A stretch of 53,517 bases of DNA from positions 1 through 53,517 of the forward strand of contig JADGJA010000059.1 of the NCBI GenBank assembly GCA_027596035.1, written 5' to 3'. Position numbers and translations under genes: made by a program. The notes beneath the pieces are model-generated. The model was not told where the DNA came from. It did not search any database and saw nothing but the letters and a program-made list of their open reading frames with translations. Within the stretch, counting starts at the first letter, position 1, and every line of letters begins with the position of its first letter. This stretch comes from Thoreauomyces humboldtii (lineage: Eukaryota; Chytridiomycota; Chytridiomycetes; Spizellomycetales; Powellomycetaceae). Positions 1 to 12,262 of this stretch are shown in pieces.

Positions 1-366
1 CCCCCGCCCTCACCTCTTCACACCTCTTCACACCTCTTTACTTCCCCATCCATATACACTTCTCGTTCACTCACGGCACTCAGACTGGAACACCTCCTTC
101 ACCTGCGTCCAACCTTTCTACCGAAAAGAGCAGTAACAGCAAAACCTCGCTTCGAAACAACATCGCCTAGTCGACGAAATTCTGCTGATCCGCCTTCGTC
201 CAGTCAGCCTTCACCAAACGTTCCGTGCGACAGGCACAGCGACCCCTCTTGCCGTTGCCTCCGCATAGTCCACGCCGTTACTCGCATAAGCACCTCGCCC
301 CTCGAAGAACCTCATTGCTCTCACCAAGCTACACCTATACCAGCTCTTACAGCAACACTACGAACC
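1..366 (+). promoter_or_regulatory. Upstream region and probable 5' leader of the first gene
   Basis: This stretch is pyrimidine-rich and holds no convincing coding exon. It opens with three near-copies of an ACCTCTTCAC-type decamer (about positions 11-42) and stays C/T-rich up to the ATG at 367, as is common in fungal promoters and leaders. An upstream ATG at 225 lies in a different frame. Whether the true transcript starts outside the window cannot be seen. Confidence 0.4.
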
Positions 367-930
367 ATGCTTCCTGTGGGCCGCTCAACCCAGAACCTCC
401 CTTCCGGCGCAGCTGACGGACAGGTCTTCCAGCAGGATCAGAATGAGCTGCCGGGAAGCCTTGCTGGTCATGCTCGGCGACGCTCTTCCATCGATGTAAG
501 CCGTGAGCCGCAGGAAACTGGTTTTGCACATCAACTTATCCTTATTGATCGACTTATTCTTTAGCAAATCATGGGCCACATCAAATCGGTCGGGAGCGGT
601 GTCGGAAGCTTTGGATCGCGCGTGATGCAGGACCTCTCCCAGCCCCTTTCTGCCCATCCTCAGCCGGCTCAGATGCAGCGTCCGGGCATGTCCCTCCCTG
701 GTGGATTCCTGGGAATGCAGCCCCAGCAATCATCTTTTGGGTCATCCTCCGGCTCACTCGGACGAGGCGGTTCCTCTGCGAACATAGGCGGCGTTCCCGA
801 CGGTAACTCTGGGTTCCCGAGCACCACTGCCCCTCCTCCTTCCTCAGGCAAGGGCATCACCCCTGCCAAGCCAATCGCAATCCCCAATCACCACAAGCTT
901 CCAGCCGCCGAGGCATTCTTGTCCATCTAG
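367..930 (+). CDS. Small low-complexity protein, two exons, function unknown
   Basis: The model joins exon 367-495 to exon 565-930 across a 69-nt intron (GTAAG donor at 496, TTTAG acceptor ending at 564), giving 164 residues. The frame is continuous over the junction. The protein is rich in Ser, Gly, Pro and Gln. It has an RRRSSID stretch near residue 40 that could be a basophilic-kinase site, followed by PQQSSFGSSSGSLGRGGSS-type sequence. I see no folded domain, signal peptide or membrane segment. An A-rich tract near 995-1000 may mark the 3' end. I do not recognise the family; a small disordered regulatory protein is the most that can be said. Confidence 0.55.
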
Positions 931-1194
931 CCAGGCACCGTGCGCGCCTCGCGCAAGTCCTATCGTACATCCTTTCATGACCCAATCTTTTGCATAAAAA
1001 ACCCTGTTTGTATGTTCTTGTCACTTCCCTTGTTTCTCTTGGCCTTTGCCCGTCGGCGCTCTTCTTTCCTTTCCTTTTCTTAACCCTGAATGCAATATGC
1101 GATCGTCTTTGCCTCGCTTCATGTGGCCCATGATGGCGGTTTCATTTGAAATCAAGAAGGGACAGGACAGGTGCACGACATGGAGGGAATTTCT

Positions 1195-1452
1195 TCAGCG
1201 ACCAGTAACCGCCGAACTCCAGTTAAATCGGGTATTGCATGCGGGACACTTCATGTGGTCGCAACCACTAGAGCGTTCTGAAGACCGTTCTCTTGAGCCA
1301 TTCTACCAAACATACGAAAGCGAGCGAGGAAAGAAGACTTACCGATCGGGGCTCGGCAATGCGGACAGTGTCGACAGGTAGGCGGGATGACGGGCTGTTC
1401 AGGGTGCGATACGAACGAGCCCATAGTGGACGACAGTATTATATGGTCTGCA
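1195..1452 (-). CDS. RING2/IBR-like zinc-finger exons, copy A (C-terminal end of a gene)
   Basis: Two exons (about 1452-1343 and 1277-1195) join across a 65-nt intron with a GTAAGT donor. The product reads TCRHCPHCRAPIE then RSSGCDHMKCPACNTRFNW, ending in SSAVTGR and a TGA at 1195. The order CPxC, I-E-R, GC.HM.C..C, F.W matches the RING2/IBR module of RBR ubiquitin ligases (Ariadne and relatives), and all expected Cys/His ligands are present. The 5' part of the gene, where RING1 and IBR should lie, could not be reconstructed between 1453 and 1833. The family call comes from motif spacing; that it is a working ligase is inference. Confidence 0.45.
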
Positions 1453-1833
1453 GGTATGTGAATAGACGCTACGGACAGACTCTTGGAAACTCTGCCGCTA
1501 TTTGATGGACCCGGAACCAGATCTCCTGGGACTCGTGGGTGAGACATCTTCGCCGCTGGTCTCAGCTGCAGGGCCGAGACCCCATGTCGTCACTGGTTTG
1601 ACATCTCCCGCTGCCACCTGGGTGCAGGAACGGAAGCGGTGGATCTTGCGCTACTCTGCCTTTTTTGAAGAGATTTTCGACGCCGGTTGTAGGTTCAATC
1701 ACGAGCAAGCTTTCTATCGAACGGCGTTGACAGCGGGCCTAAAGCTACGACGATCATCAGAGTCGATGCAAAGATTATGATTTATACAGGAGCGTTGTTG
1801 GAACAGCAAACGAAAATCTCGCTAACAATCAGG

Positions 1834-2510
1834 CTACATGCGGAGGCGGCATCCGGAACAGTACTGTGCAAGGGGGCTGGCGAAGACTGGTCCGCCAATA
1901 GGAACTATCGATGGGAGCCAAGTTAGAGCAGCATTCCGACTCCCGACAAAGAAACGGAATGAAACGCACTCACGGAGAAAAATCCGACAATGTCTGCAAA
2001 GCCTAGTACCAGGGTTGCCCGGGGGAGGCGCGCTGTCCCAATTGAAAGGGTTCCCGCACGAAGGAGACGTCATGTGTGCGCAACCACCATTGCGCTCTGA
2101 TCGAACAGACAAAGTATCAGGATATTGCCCATGTACCGAGCGGAAGGACACGACCGAGACACCAATTAGAGCTGCGCAGTTCGGGCAATGCTTGCAAGTG
2201 GACGGAAATGATGGGTTCGACGGGCATGCTGCGAATGATATCGATTTGGTAGAGCGTCGTATCATGCAGACCGAAGAGGGAAAGCTGGTTGAAGCATGGC
2301 TAAGCATTGCTTTACTGATGAGACCTGTCTCAGCGTCAGAGATCGCGTGATACTCTGGCGGGAGGCGGTTCTCGAGCAAAATGCCTCGTGCCGCTATGCC
2401 GGCGGGAGCTGAGAGAGCCTGTCCAAATCCCCATCCGATGAGACCGAGTGAGTTGTAGAAGGGCAGCCAAGTACGGGCGTACATGAAGGCAACATACTTC
2501 AATACTATGC
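1834..2510 (-). pseudogene. RING2/IBR-like zinc-finger copy B, probably decayed
   Basis: A second copy of the same module reads TCKHCPNCAALIE (exon ending at 2163) then RNGGCAHMTSPSCGNPFNW (exon starting at 2096). They join across a 66-nt intron at exactly the same codon as in copy A. The fourth ligand is Ser (HMTSPSC) where copy A has Cys (HMKCPAC), so zinc binding should be impaired. The reading frame upstream holds hydrophobic stretches (for example LGLIGWGFGQALSAPAGIA around 2380-2450), but I could not build a convincing full gene. It may be the 5' part of copy A's gene, a separate gene, or a relic. Confidence 0.35.
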
Positions 2511-2759
2511 TTGAGTGACAATGTGAGAAACGATAATCCGAGACCGATGATGGAACTCAGAGCATTTGCCAAGAAACAAGTGCAATTGCAAGGTGTAAAC
2601 AGGATGCTGCAAGGCCCCTCTGCTATACTAGTTCCCTCTCAAGTACCCAGCCAGCTCGCGCAGGCAGGACAGACCATCGTGCGACGATTGAAACGCCCTG
2701 TGGAAAGGATCAGAAAGTCTGAGACCTTGTCATTTTTTTCCAAGCTGACAACGTACAAC

Positions 2760-2876
2760 TGGTGACGGCCTTGCAAGATGGACATCGACGGTGGTATGTG
2801 ATTTTCTTGCACGAATTCCAGTTGAAATCGTTGTAGCATGCGGGACACACCATGAGCGGACAGCCTTTATCGCGGT
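2760..2876 (-). pseudogene. RING2/IBR-like zinc-finger copy C, degenerate
   Basis: A third copy begins at an ATAG acceptor ending next to 2876 and reads RDKGCPLMVCPACYNDFNW. The acceptor falls at the same codon phase as the introns in copies A and B. The His of the GC.HM motif is replaced by Leu, and the preceding CPxC exon is not recognisable upstream. The sequence then continues into a Cys-containing stretch (RRCPSCK). This is best read as the most diverged of three tandem copies. Function is doubtful. Confidence 0.3.
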
Positions 2877-3146
2877 CTATCGGCAAACGAAAAGTGGTAA
2901 GCTCTCCTACGATGATTGCAGAAGAGCAGCCTCAAGGCAAGCCTCAGAGCAACGCACGGATAAGAATGCTGCAGTCCGGGTTAAGATGATTTGCAAAGAA
3001 ATAATGGTCCAAGGATCGCTTCAAAGGGGTAGCGAGGAAGGAGCCTTGGCCAGCCATGTGAAACCTCTCCGGTCGTCTCAGCAATCTGACGGCTCGCACG
3101 AATCTAGTTTTGCAAAAGGAGGATGATTTCCCGATTCCAATAACAT

Positions 3147-4033
3147 CTACTTTCTTCCGATGATGACCACGCCCGGCCACTCAACCGGCCAACCCTTCTC
3201 AGCTTCTTCCGCGCTGATCTCCCCATCCTTTACAGCCTTTTCGATGAACCTATCCACAGGGTCCTCCCGATCTGGGTGCTTGTCCATATAGTTACTGTAC
3301 GCTGACCACGTCTTTACGTACTGCCGGAAGGCGTCCACGCCTCCAAACTCTTTGTCGATGAGGACCAGGTCTTCCGGAGCCTTCCAAGTCTCAACATCCT
3401 TGAATCCAGCTCGTTGAAACTGATTGGCGAAGTCCGGATAGCCTTGATCCACGATCTTCCGGCCAGCTTCCCAATACGGTCCGAGCTGATCGGATGCGTT
3501 GGCGAGCGCGTGGAACCGGGCCGTGAGGTTGGGCTTCGTGGGGAACCTGATGAAAGTGTAGGACCAGACTGCGACGGTGCCATCGGGTCGGAGGACGCGT
3601 TGAGCTTCGTGCGCGAACCTGGGGAGGTCAAACCAGTGGGCGGCCTGTCCTGCAACGAGGAGATCGGCGGTGGCGGAGGACGTCAGAAGGTTCTCTGCGT
3701 TGGCTTTGCTGATGGTAACGTTGCTTGGAAGGTCTTTGATCCCCGTCTGTTCTCGAACTTTTTCAGCCAGATAAAAAGATGCAACTAACTCCTTCCGTTT
3801 CTACGATCTGCGCTGCCTACCACCATCACAATCGACGGATCGGTTGCCTCAACCCTCTCGAACTTGTTGGCCAAGTCTTTGGCGACTTGACATGAACCGG
3901 CGCCGACGTCGAGCGCGAGTGATGTGCCGCCTTTGTGATATGCCAGAATGGAGGAGTAGAGCTTGGGAGTATACACTGGCCTTGAAAGGGCATAGCCCGC
4001 AGCATCAAAGGTTGCTTTCGCGAACGTGGCCAT
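3147..4033 (-). CDS. SAM-dependent methyltransferase (Methyltransf_11 / TMT1-CRG1-like)
   Basis: The ATG at 4033 opens MATFAKATFDAAGYALSRP, typical of the fungal trans-aconitate/CRG1-type methyltransferases. Residues around 40-45 give the SAM-binding glycine motif LALDVGAGSCQVAKDL (motif I), followed by ATDPS (acidic residue after beta-2), then AHWFDLPRFAHEAQRVLRPDG (post-motif II/III). The exons 4033-3821 and 3791-3147 give 285 residues, the usual family length. The intron between them is only about 29 nt (3792-3820) if the frame is to be kept, which is unusually short. The substrate cannot be told from sequence. It is probably cytosolic, as no targeting signal is visible. Confidence 0.8.
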
Positions 4034-4231
4034 GATCGCGGTTGGTGATGCGGAATGTCGGGATGTCAGAAGTGAACCTTGGTGACAAACCCGGAAGCGG
4101 TAAAAATGCTGTCGACAATAAATCAGGTCGTACGCCATTGACGGAAAGTGGTCGACCAGCGGATACATCGAAACAGAAACAGAAAAGTTCGTCCATGATA
4201 TTAAGCCCGGAGAGAACCAAAAATGTGAGTG

Positions 4232-7200
4232 TTATGTATGTACATTGTCGGTGGAGATACCAGAACCTGGCGTAACAACCACGGCCGGTGCAAGGGAGGC
4301 GACGGCTTTGTCGGATTTCATGCTCACGAGACTCGTCTTGCCACTGGACCCTACGCGCTTCCGGGAAGGTTCTGGAGAAGCAGGTCGGGAACATTCTTCT
4401 ATCCGCTCAGAAGCAGCCTTCTGCTTGATGTCCATGTTGTGCTCTTCCAGATTGTATACGTTCTTGAAAGTAAACTCCTGGAACTGGGCGTCGAGACTGA
4501 CGCCACTAAAATTGCGAGGAACGTCGTCCGCCTCACGACGGGGGGTTTTCGCCCGTCGGGTAGGCGCCGGCCCGGGTCTGAAGCCTCCGGCACCCCGAGA
4601 CGAAGGGCCACTGGGCTCAGACGAGTCTGGTTTGTCCCGATAATAGGACAGGGTGGAGTCTCGGCGTCCCAATGGGTCGGGCGTCCGCTGAGAAAGAACT
4701 GGAGTAGTAGGACCTCCCACATCTCGAGATGCCTTGCGACTGGTACTGGCGCTGGCGGGCGTGGTCGAGGGTCCTCCTAGGCCAGTGGTGGAAGGAGTCG
4801 CGGAGGCGCTCCAGTCTCCGATCGCTTCTGGTACAGTTCCACCTTCTTCTTCAAACTCTTGCAAGCTGTGTTGTGACAAGCGCTTGATATCGGGCCGCTG
4901 GTTCCGCTCTGCGAAAGTCACGCGTAAGTTCAGCTGCCGAATTAGGGATGTTCGAACCTCCTACCATCGAAGTAGCTGGTATCCGTAATGTCGGCCGTAG
5001 CAGGGATGAACGGTGCCGGCTGCTCTCGCACTTTGTCCCACTCCACGTCTGCAAAAAACGCATGCTTCTTTACTGCCTCGGCGGTAAATCTGAGCTTTGG
5101 ATCCGGATTTAGCAGGCCTTGTATGAGATCCGTAGCCTCTGAGGAAACGTCCTCTTCAGGCCATTCAATCGCTAAGCAATTGAATGGTAAGTACTTTCGC
5201 AGGTACGCATCTCGACAAGCGGGAAAGTTCTACCTCCTTCGAGAATGTTGCGGAAGATAGCCTCAGGAGTCTCATCCGTAAATGGTGGGAATCCCACGAT
5301 CCACTCATACAAGCATATTCCGAGTGCCCACCAATCAACTTCAGGACCATGACCCAAACCCAGAAGAAGCTCTGGCGCTAGATAATCAGGCGTGCCCTGA
5401 AGCTGCTTATTGGAGTTCTGTCGGCGTAGTGTCGATGTCCCACCACGTCGTACTGATTGCGATCGGCCCGGAGTAGAAGGGTCATCCAACCCGCTAGCTG
5501 CGGTTTGAGGACGTTTGCCTCTCGACAGCGTTCGTAAATGCTATGGTTCGGCGTCAGGATCCTTTGGCGAGCAAAGTCTGTACAGTAAATGATACCTGTT
5601 CATGATTCCCCGACCCCAGCTCTTGATCGGGGACTTGAATCCTGGAAAGTCCGAAATCCTAACGCAAACGTTGGTCCACAAGCACGCGATGAAAGGAACG
5701 ATGTGGCTCTTACTGTCAATTTGATATGGCCTTTTTCGTTGATCAGGATGTCTGCACAGTGAAACTATAGTTTAGCTGTGGTTTCTATATGCGCTTTCCG
5801 AGCTAAACTTACTGTCTGGTTTCAAATCTCTTAGATCGAAAAAAGGGTCTTTGTCATAAGTGGGGCTTCACATCAATGCCGAGAAAGCACTGACTTACCG
5901 ATGTCGTATGCCGTTGGCGTGCAGATACTCCAACGCGATCGCAACCTCGGCTCCGTACATCTTTGCCATAGACTCCTCGAAGGTGCCAAAGGCCGCGAGT
6001 AGAGAGCTTAGATCCCCTATCGACAGGTGTATCAGTGTCGAGATCAAGCCATGCTAATCCGTGCATAGAACCTACCGCCGATGAGATATTCCATAACTAA
6101 GTAGAGATATTCTCTACTTTGAAACGCGTAGAAAAGCTTAACGACGAACGGATTTCGGGATAAAGCCAAAACTTTCCGCTCTGCCAGCACGTGTGACACC
6201 ATGTTCTTTCGGATCATATCCTGCTTCTTCAGGATCTTGATGGCGTACATGTCCTGAGTGGTACGTTTCTGCGCCAGATACACTTTCCTGGTGTAGAGTA
6301 GGATTAAAGGAGCTTGAGCAGAAGCATAACTGTGTGTTTGGTGAACGCTTTCGTACCCGAAAGCCCCTCGGCTGATGGGTTTCATGATCTCGAAGTCCCG
6401 GATCGATGGGATCTTCGTTCTCCTTTCCTGCAACCGAACTCAGCAACGAGCAGGGATGTTCCTCAGCCCGGCCAAATGATGGAAACTCACAGCAAACTCG
6501 CCGACCATGTGCGTTCCGCTCGGTGTTCGGCGATGCTCTTTTCCACCCTTTAACAGAGCACTGAAAATTGACATGAAGCGACTACTACTTGCGCCAGTAC
6601 TCGGCTCTCTCTGTCGCCCCTCGCCATCCCCTTCATCGAAAACATCAGTCCAGGGCTTTGGTCCGTGAAAGCTATCACCAAAGCTCACCAGAGACTCCGC
6701 TAGCGGCGCTGATCCCACTGTCGTTACTCCGGGACCTTCGTAGATTGGAGGGCGCCTTGCTAGACCGGCGAGATCCGGCGACGCTGGACTTTGGTGCGAG
6801 CGACAGGATGGAATCCGTGACGGAAGACGCGTGGGACGACCCGCGTTCCACGCTCCATGGATTGACCCCGCGCGTAGGTGACGGTGGTGCCGTGCACCCG
6901 ACATCCCGAAGACGATCAAGACACGCCTTCAGCGCTTGATTCTTCTCTTTCGTCTAGATAAGGGCAGTGTGTCTAAGATATTTCTCACAGGGTCTAAGTC
7001 CCAGGCGCAGGCACGTACCACCTGCACCATCCGTCTGACCAGGGCGAAAAGGTCGGACTGCGAAGGATATCGAGGTTCGTCTTCCAGATACTTGGCAAAC
7101 TTCACGAGACAGCGGTCGAGTTTGGCCAACGATTTCTTTCCGCCGTGCTCGGTGACGCTCGCCACTCTGTGTGGCGCCAGAAAGTCAGAGAAATGTAAAG

Positions 7201-10047
7201 ACTTCCAAGCTGAGGCTGGAATGCTCCACGCGCTTACTTGACTGCTTTCTGTTCGATGGCCTCGCAAAGCTTTCGGATGCGTTGCCAATCCGTCCAGTCA
7301 TCGAAATCCTGAAGAAAAGCCACCAATGTAAGGTGAAAAGCGTTTGGGTAATTGACTGGCTCCTCCGTCACACACCTCGACTTTGAGCATCTCCTTCTTC
7401 GCCTCAAGCACGGCCGCGTGTTTACGCAGCTTCATATCGCAGTTCCAACTCATCAAGTGAAACTCCTGCTGGATGCTGCAAATCTTGGAATGTTCGTCGA
7501 TGGTCCGGGCCGGGACGTATTCCTCACATATTCGACAGAGAAGCGTGGAGTCCTTTGCGCGGGCTGCAGTCGTGGAAGCCGCAGTGGCGGCAGCCGACGA
7601 TGATATACTATCACGACCCTTCTCCTTCTCCCGGGTTGATTTGGCCTCCTTTTCTTGAATCAGATCTTCCTTGCTGGTACGTTGATTCTTGAATCCTCCG
7701 CCACTTGGGTCCGTCACGGAATCGCTTGATGCCCCGCGAATCAGGCTGGGTTGGCTGCCGGATCGGTCCTTGGCGATCGGCGAACGAGGCGTTTTGTCGG
7801 AGGATCCTTTGAGGCCGGATATGGACGGGGGAAGAACTCTGGAGAACGATCCTGTAGAGTCGCTGGCTGAAAATTCCTTTGTCGAGTCCGTCGGGCTTTG
7901 AGGCGCAGAGGAGATCCCGCTCGAGAAAGCCTGTCGAATAGAGCGGATGAAGGCAATTACCGGTTTCTGTGTTGGAAAGAGAGTTAGTCAACCAGGACCG
8001 AGTTCTGATAGGATTTTGATGCTATTCGCAATGCAATCGTGATGCGGACCTTTTTGACGGGCTTTCCACTCCCTGGCGTCTCCACGGGGGTAGCAAGATC
8101 CTGCTGGCTCCCTGCTTTCGACGTCGCCGTCGATGTCGTCGAATCAATATTTACCATATCTGGAGCGCTCACAGCGGCCGAATCCAGGCTCAGCTGAGAT
8201 GCACCAGCGCTAGTCACGCCAAGGGCTGATCCTTCGGGATGTACGTCTGGCACCGCCCCTGTCCCGACTTCTGGGTCCGCCGTTTCAGGTTGGGCGCTCA
8301 TCGATTCCGTAGCCCCATGCTCAGAGACCTTTCGGAGGAACGACTTCCGAGATCGAGGAGGTGTTTCGACAATGTCTTCCAGTCCAGATGCAGTGCGCAA
8401 GACGCGGGCGTACTGATTCTGAGTACAGTACCCAAGACTGCTGTTAGAAGTCCTCGCAAGAGTTCTTAGAATCAATCCATTTCCCGCATACTCACCAATG
8501 ATTCAGCAAGACGAGACACCGGGGAAAAGGTGTACTGCAGTTTGGTGAGCAGGTCTTCGACTTCCGGTTTGCCAACCACCGCCCGTCGCTGTTCCTCCAT
8601 GAGTGCTTGCAGCGAGTACATGATGTCTCCTGCCACGGTCGTGTGGATCATGGCCGTGACCGGAGTTTCCAGAATCGCGTACGCTGCGCTCTCAATACGG
8701 GCCAAGAACATGTCGCGGGTGGAGGCTACGATCGAAATCCAGGGTTAATGGACTTTCACTAGTGCCGTTGAAGAACTAGGTGAAGGTCTCACCCAATACG
8801 GAGGGGGGCCAGCTGTTTGAATGCTTGAGCCTCCTCCGTTGATGACTGAAGGGATGATCGGAAGGTGCCTTCATTCGCGGTTTTGGTTCACCCGTCTCTA
8901 CATTCCTCCCTGCACCACCGTCCTCAGCAGCGACTCGCGATGGTCTGACCAAGGGAAGACCCGGTCCAGAATCGTTGTTGTAAGTCGACTCCATCTGCTC
9001 ATACCATGAAGCCAGTATGATTTCCACACCCTCATCAGCTCGTTCCTTCGCATGCACCATCTCCTGCACCAAGGCTCTCGTGACGTCGAAATCGGCGCTC
9101 TGCTCGTTGATGTCCGCAACCGACAGTTCGAGGTCGGGCGTTCCCGTGGCTCGTAGGGCGGGATCCAGAGACCTCGGGGTGTCGTCTCCCTGGGAACTGA
9201 AGGTGGTGACCCCGGACGGACTGGGATGGGAGCTGAAGGTCGTCACTCCGGCCGGACTGTCGTCGCCCGAGTCATGTCCCTCCGAGGTCTCGGACATCCC
9301 GCTGAGAGAGTAGAGACTCCTTCGGAGAGCGCTCAACGAGCCTCCGCCCGACATTGTCCGTCGGTTCAGATGAGGCGACACCGAAGGTCCGAGTGCTGAC
9401 GGTGAGCGAAGCGGAGTGCTGGGATCCAAGGTGGCGCTTCGGCTAGCAGGCAAAGAGCCGCCTAACGGCTTGCTACCTTCCGACAGCGGAATGGTGATCG
9501 GATCAGAGACTAAGCGCGGAGAAGCCGTTGCTCCTGCTTCCTGCGCTCGCGCGGTAGGCATGGAAGCATTTGGAGCAGGACTCTTTCCACCGTCCGACCA
9601 CGTTTGAAAAGGATCACGACGCTCCCCACCCTCTCCATCCAGCGGAGACCCAGTCCCCTCCTCACGGGGCCAGCCCCATATGTCCGAACCGTGGCGCTCC
9701 TGATTGGACAGTGAACGTTTCTGCACTTGAGCGATCGACCCAGGGTTTTCATCCGTTGCATTGGTAGGCCCATCCGACGCAGTGATTGCGGCCGGGAGCG
9801 GTGTCGATGGCTCAGAATTGATGCTACCACGATGTCCTAGCTGAGCTGTGGATGTGTATCGTCGGGTCGCACGGAGGGGGGATGTCGATTTCAGAACGTC
9901 GAGAGGAGTAAGATGCGGTCGCAGATTGTTAGTTTGAAGACTGTTCAACGTCGGGAGCGGAGGTAATGCTGCGGCAGCTCCTGATACCACTGCAGGCTCA
10001 CACTTCTGTGATGGCATGTCGCCTTGTGAGGTCTGTATCGTATCCAT
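4232..10047 (-). CDS. RIM15: Rim15/Cek1/Ppk18-type (Greatwall-related) AGC serine/threonine kinase
   Basis: Seventeen exons give a continuous frame of about 1592 residues: 10047-8793, 8725-8496, 8418-8050, 7966-7376, 7308-7238, 7166-7019, 6953-6689, 6630-6491, 6427-6357, 6287-6076, 6016-5899, 5829-5813, 5751-5714, 5658-5596, 5540-5234, 5171-4965, 4908-4232. A long Ser/Pro-rich N-terminus is followed by the Cys-His finger [18 protein letters not shown] that marks the Rim15/Cek1 family. The kinase domain shows SRGAFGKVYLAQ, the catalytic Lys in [22 protein letters not shown], a Ser-rich activation insert of about 50 residues, then GTPDYLAPE and DWWALG. The tail ends in the AGC hydrophobic motif FQEFTFKNV. 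In yeast and fission yeast these kinases act below TOR/PKA in quiescence entry and inhibit PP2A-B55 through endosulfine. The start at 10047 is preferred because a leader near 10077 lacks conserved sequence. Confidence 0.9.
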
Positions 10048-10282
10048 TGTGACTGCTCGGAAGGTATAGAAAACCATGAGCCATCATATCGAGAGGATGG
10101 ATTCCATGTTCGATAGTTTGCGGAGGGCGCGGAGCTGCTTAAACTGGCTGACGTAAGCTGTCGAAGACGGACGGGATCGTCGCAAAACGGCACCGGTTCC
10201 GATGTTTACAAAATCAAATCTATCAAATGCGGGAGAGATACCGGAAGGGAGTCCTACATGCTGCCAAAACAGACTACAGCCT

Positions 10283-11763
<1,481 letters not shown>

Positions 11764-12262
11764 GATGATGTCTATCTGTAGAGGTATATGTATGTGAGAT
11801 GGCAGGAGCTGAGGAATGTGGCAACAAAAAGAAGGTTCGCTTCGGGACGAGCCGGGGGGAGGCGTCACAGGAGAGTCGGGAGGTGTGTGGACAAGGCCCC
11901 GTCGAGCCGTCGACAGCAGCACAGGCTTCGTCCGGCTCTGTCGGACAGGAGCAAACAAAAACACATTCCCCTCCCCGCAGGTCTTTCCCTCATACCCTTC
12001 GTCAAGTCCATGCGAAACGAAACGAGATCGACACAGTAGAGGAGAGGAAGTTTGTAACAGAGCGCAACTGTCACAGTCATTGAGCATCCGACGCAGGGTC
12101 TCGGTTCCTTGAGCTTGCTGTGCGACACCCCCGTTGAGGGACTCTGAAGGAAGAACGTGTCCAGCCTTCGGGTCTCCCAGTCCAGTACGCTCTCACTCGT
12201 CTGAACGCCTGCCTCCTCCTTGTCGGTCGCTCGGTCAGTCTGTCTGTCAAGAGAGCTGGCCC
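11764..12262. promoter_or_regulatory. Divergent promoter region between thiolase and WD40 gene
   Basis: About 500 nt separate the two start codons, which point outward. Small overlapping reading frames here have no recognisable content. The + strand frame of the WD40 gene is open back to an ATG at 12134, so its leader may be shorter than drawn. No specific factor site was identified with confidence. Confidence 0.5.

Noticed and set aside
6631..6688. Apparent frameshift in the Rim15-type kinase linker
   Set aside because: A 58-nt intron with GTGAGC donor and GAAG acceptor restores the frame, and the full 17-exon sum is divisible by three.
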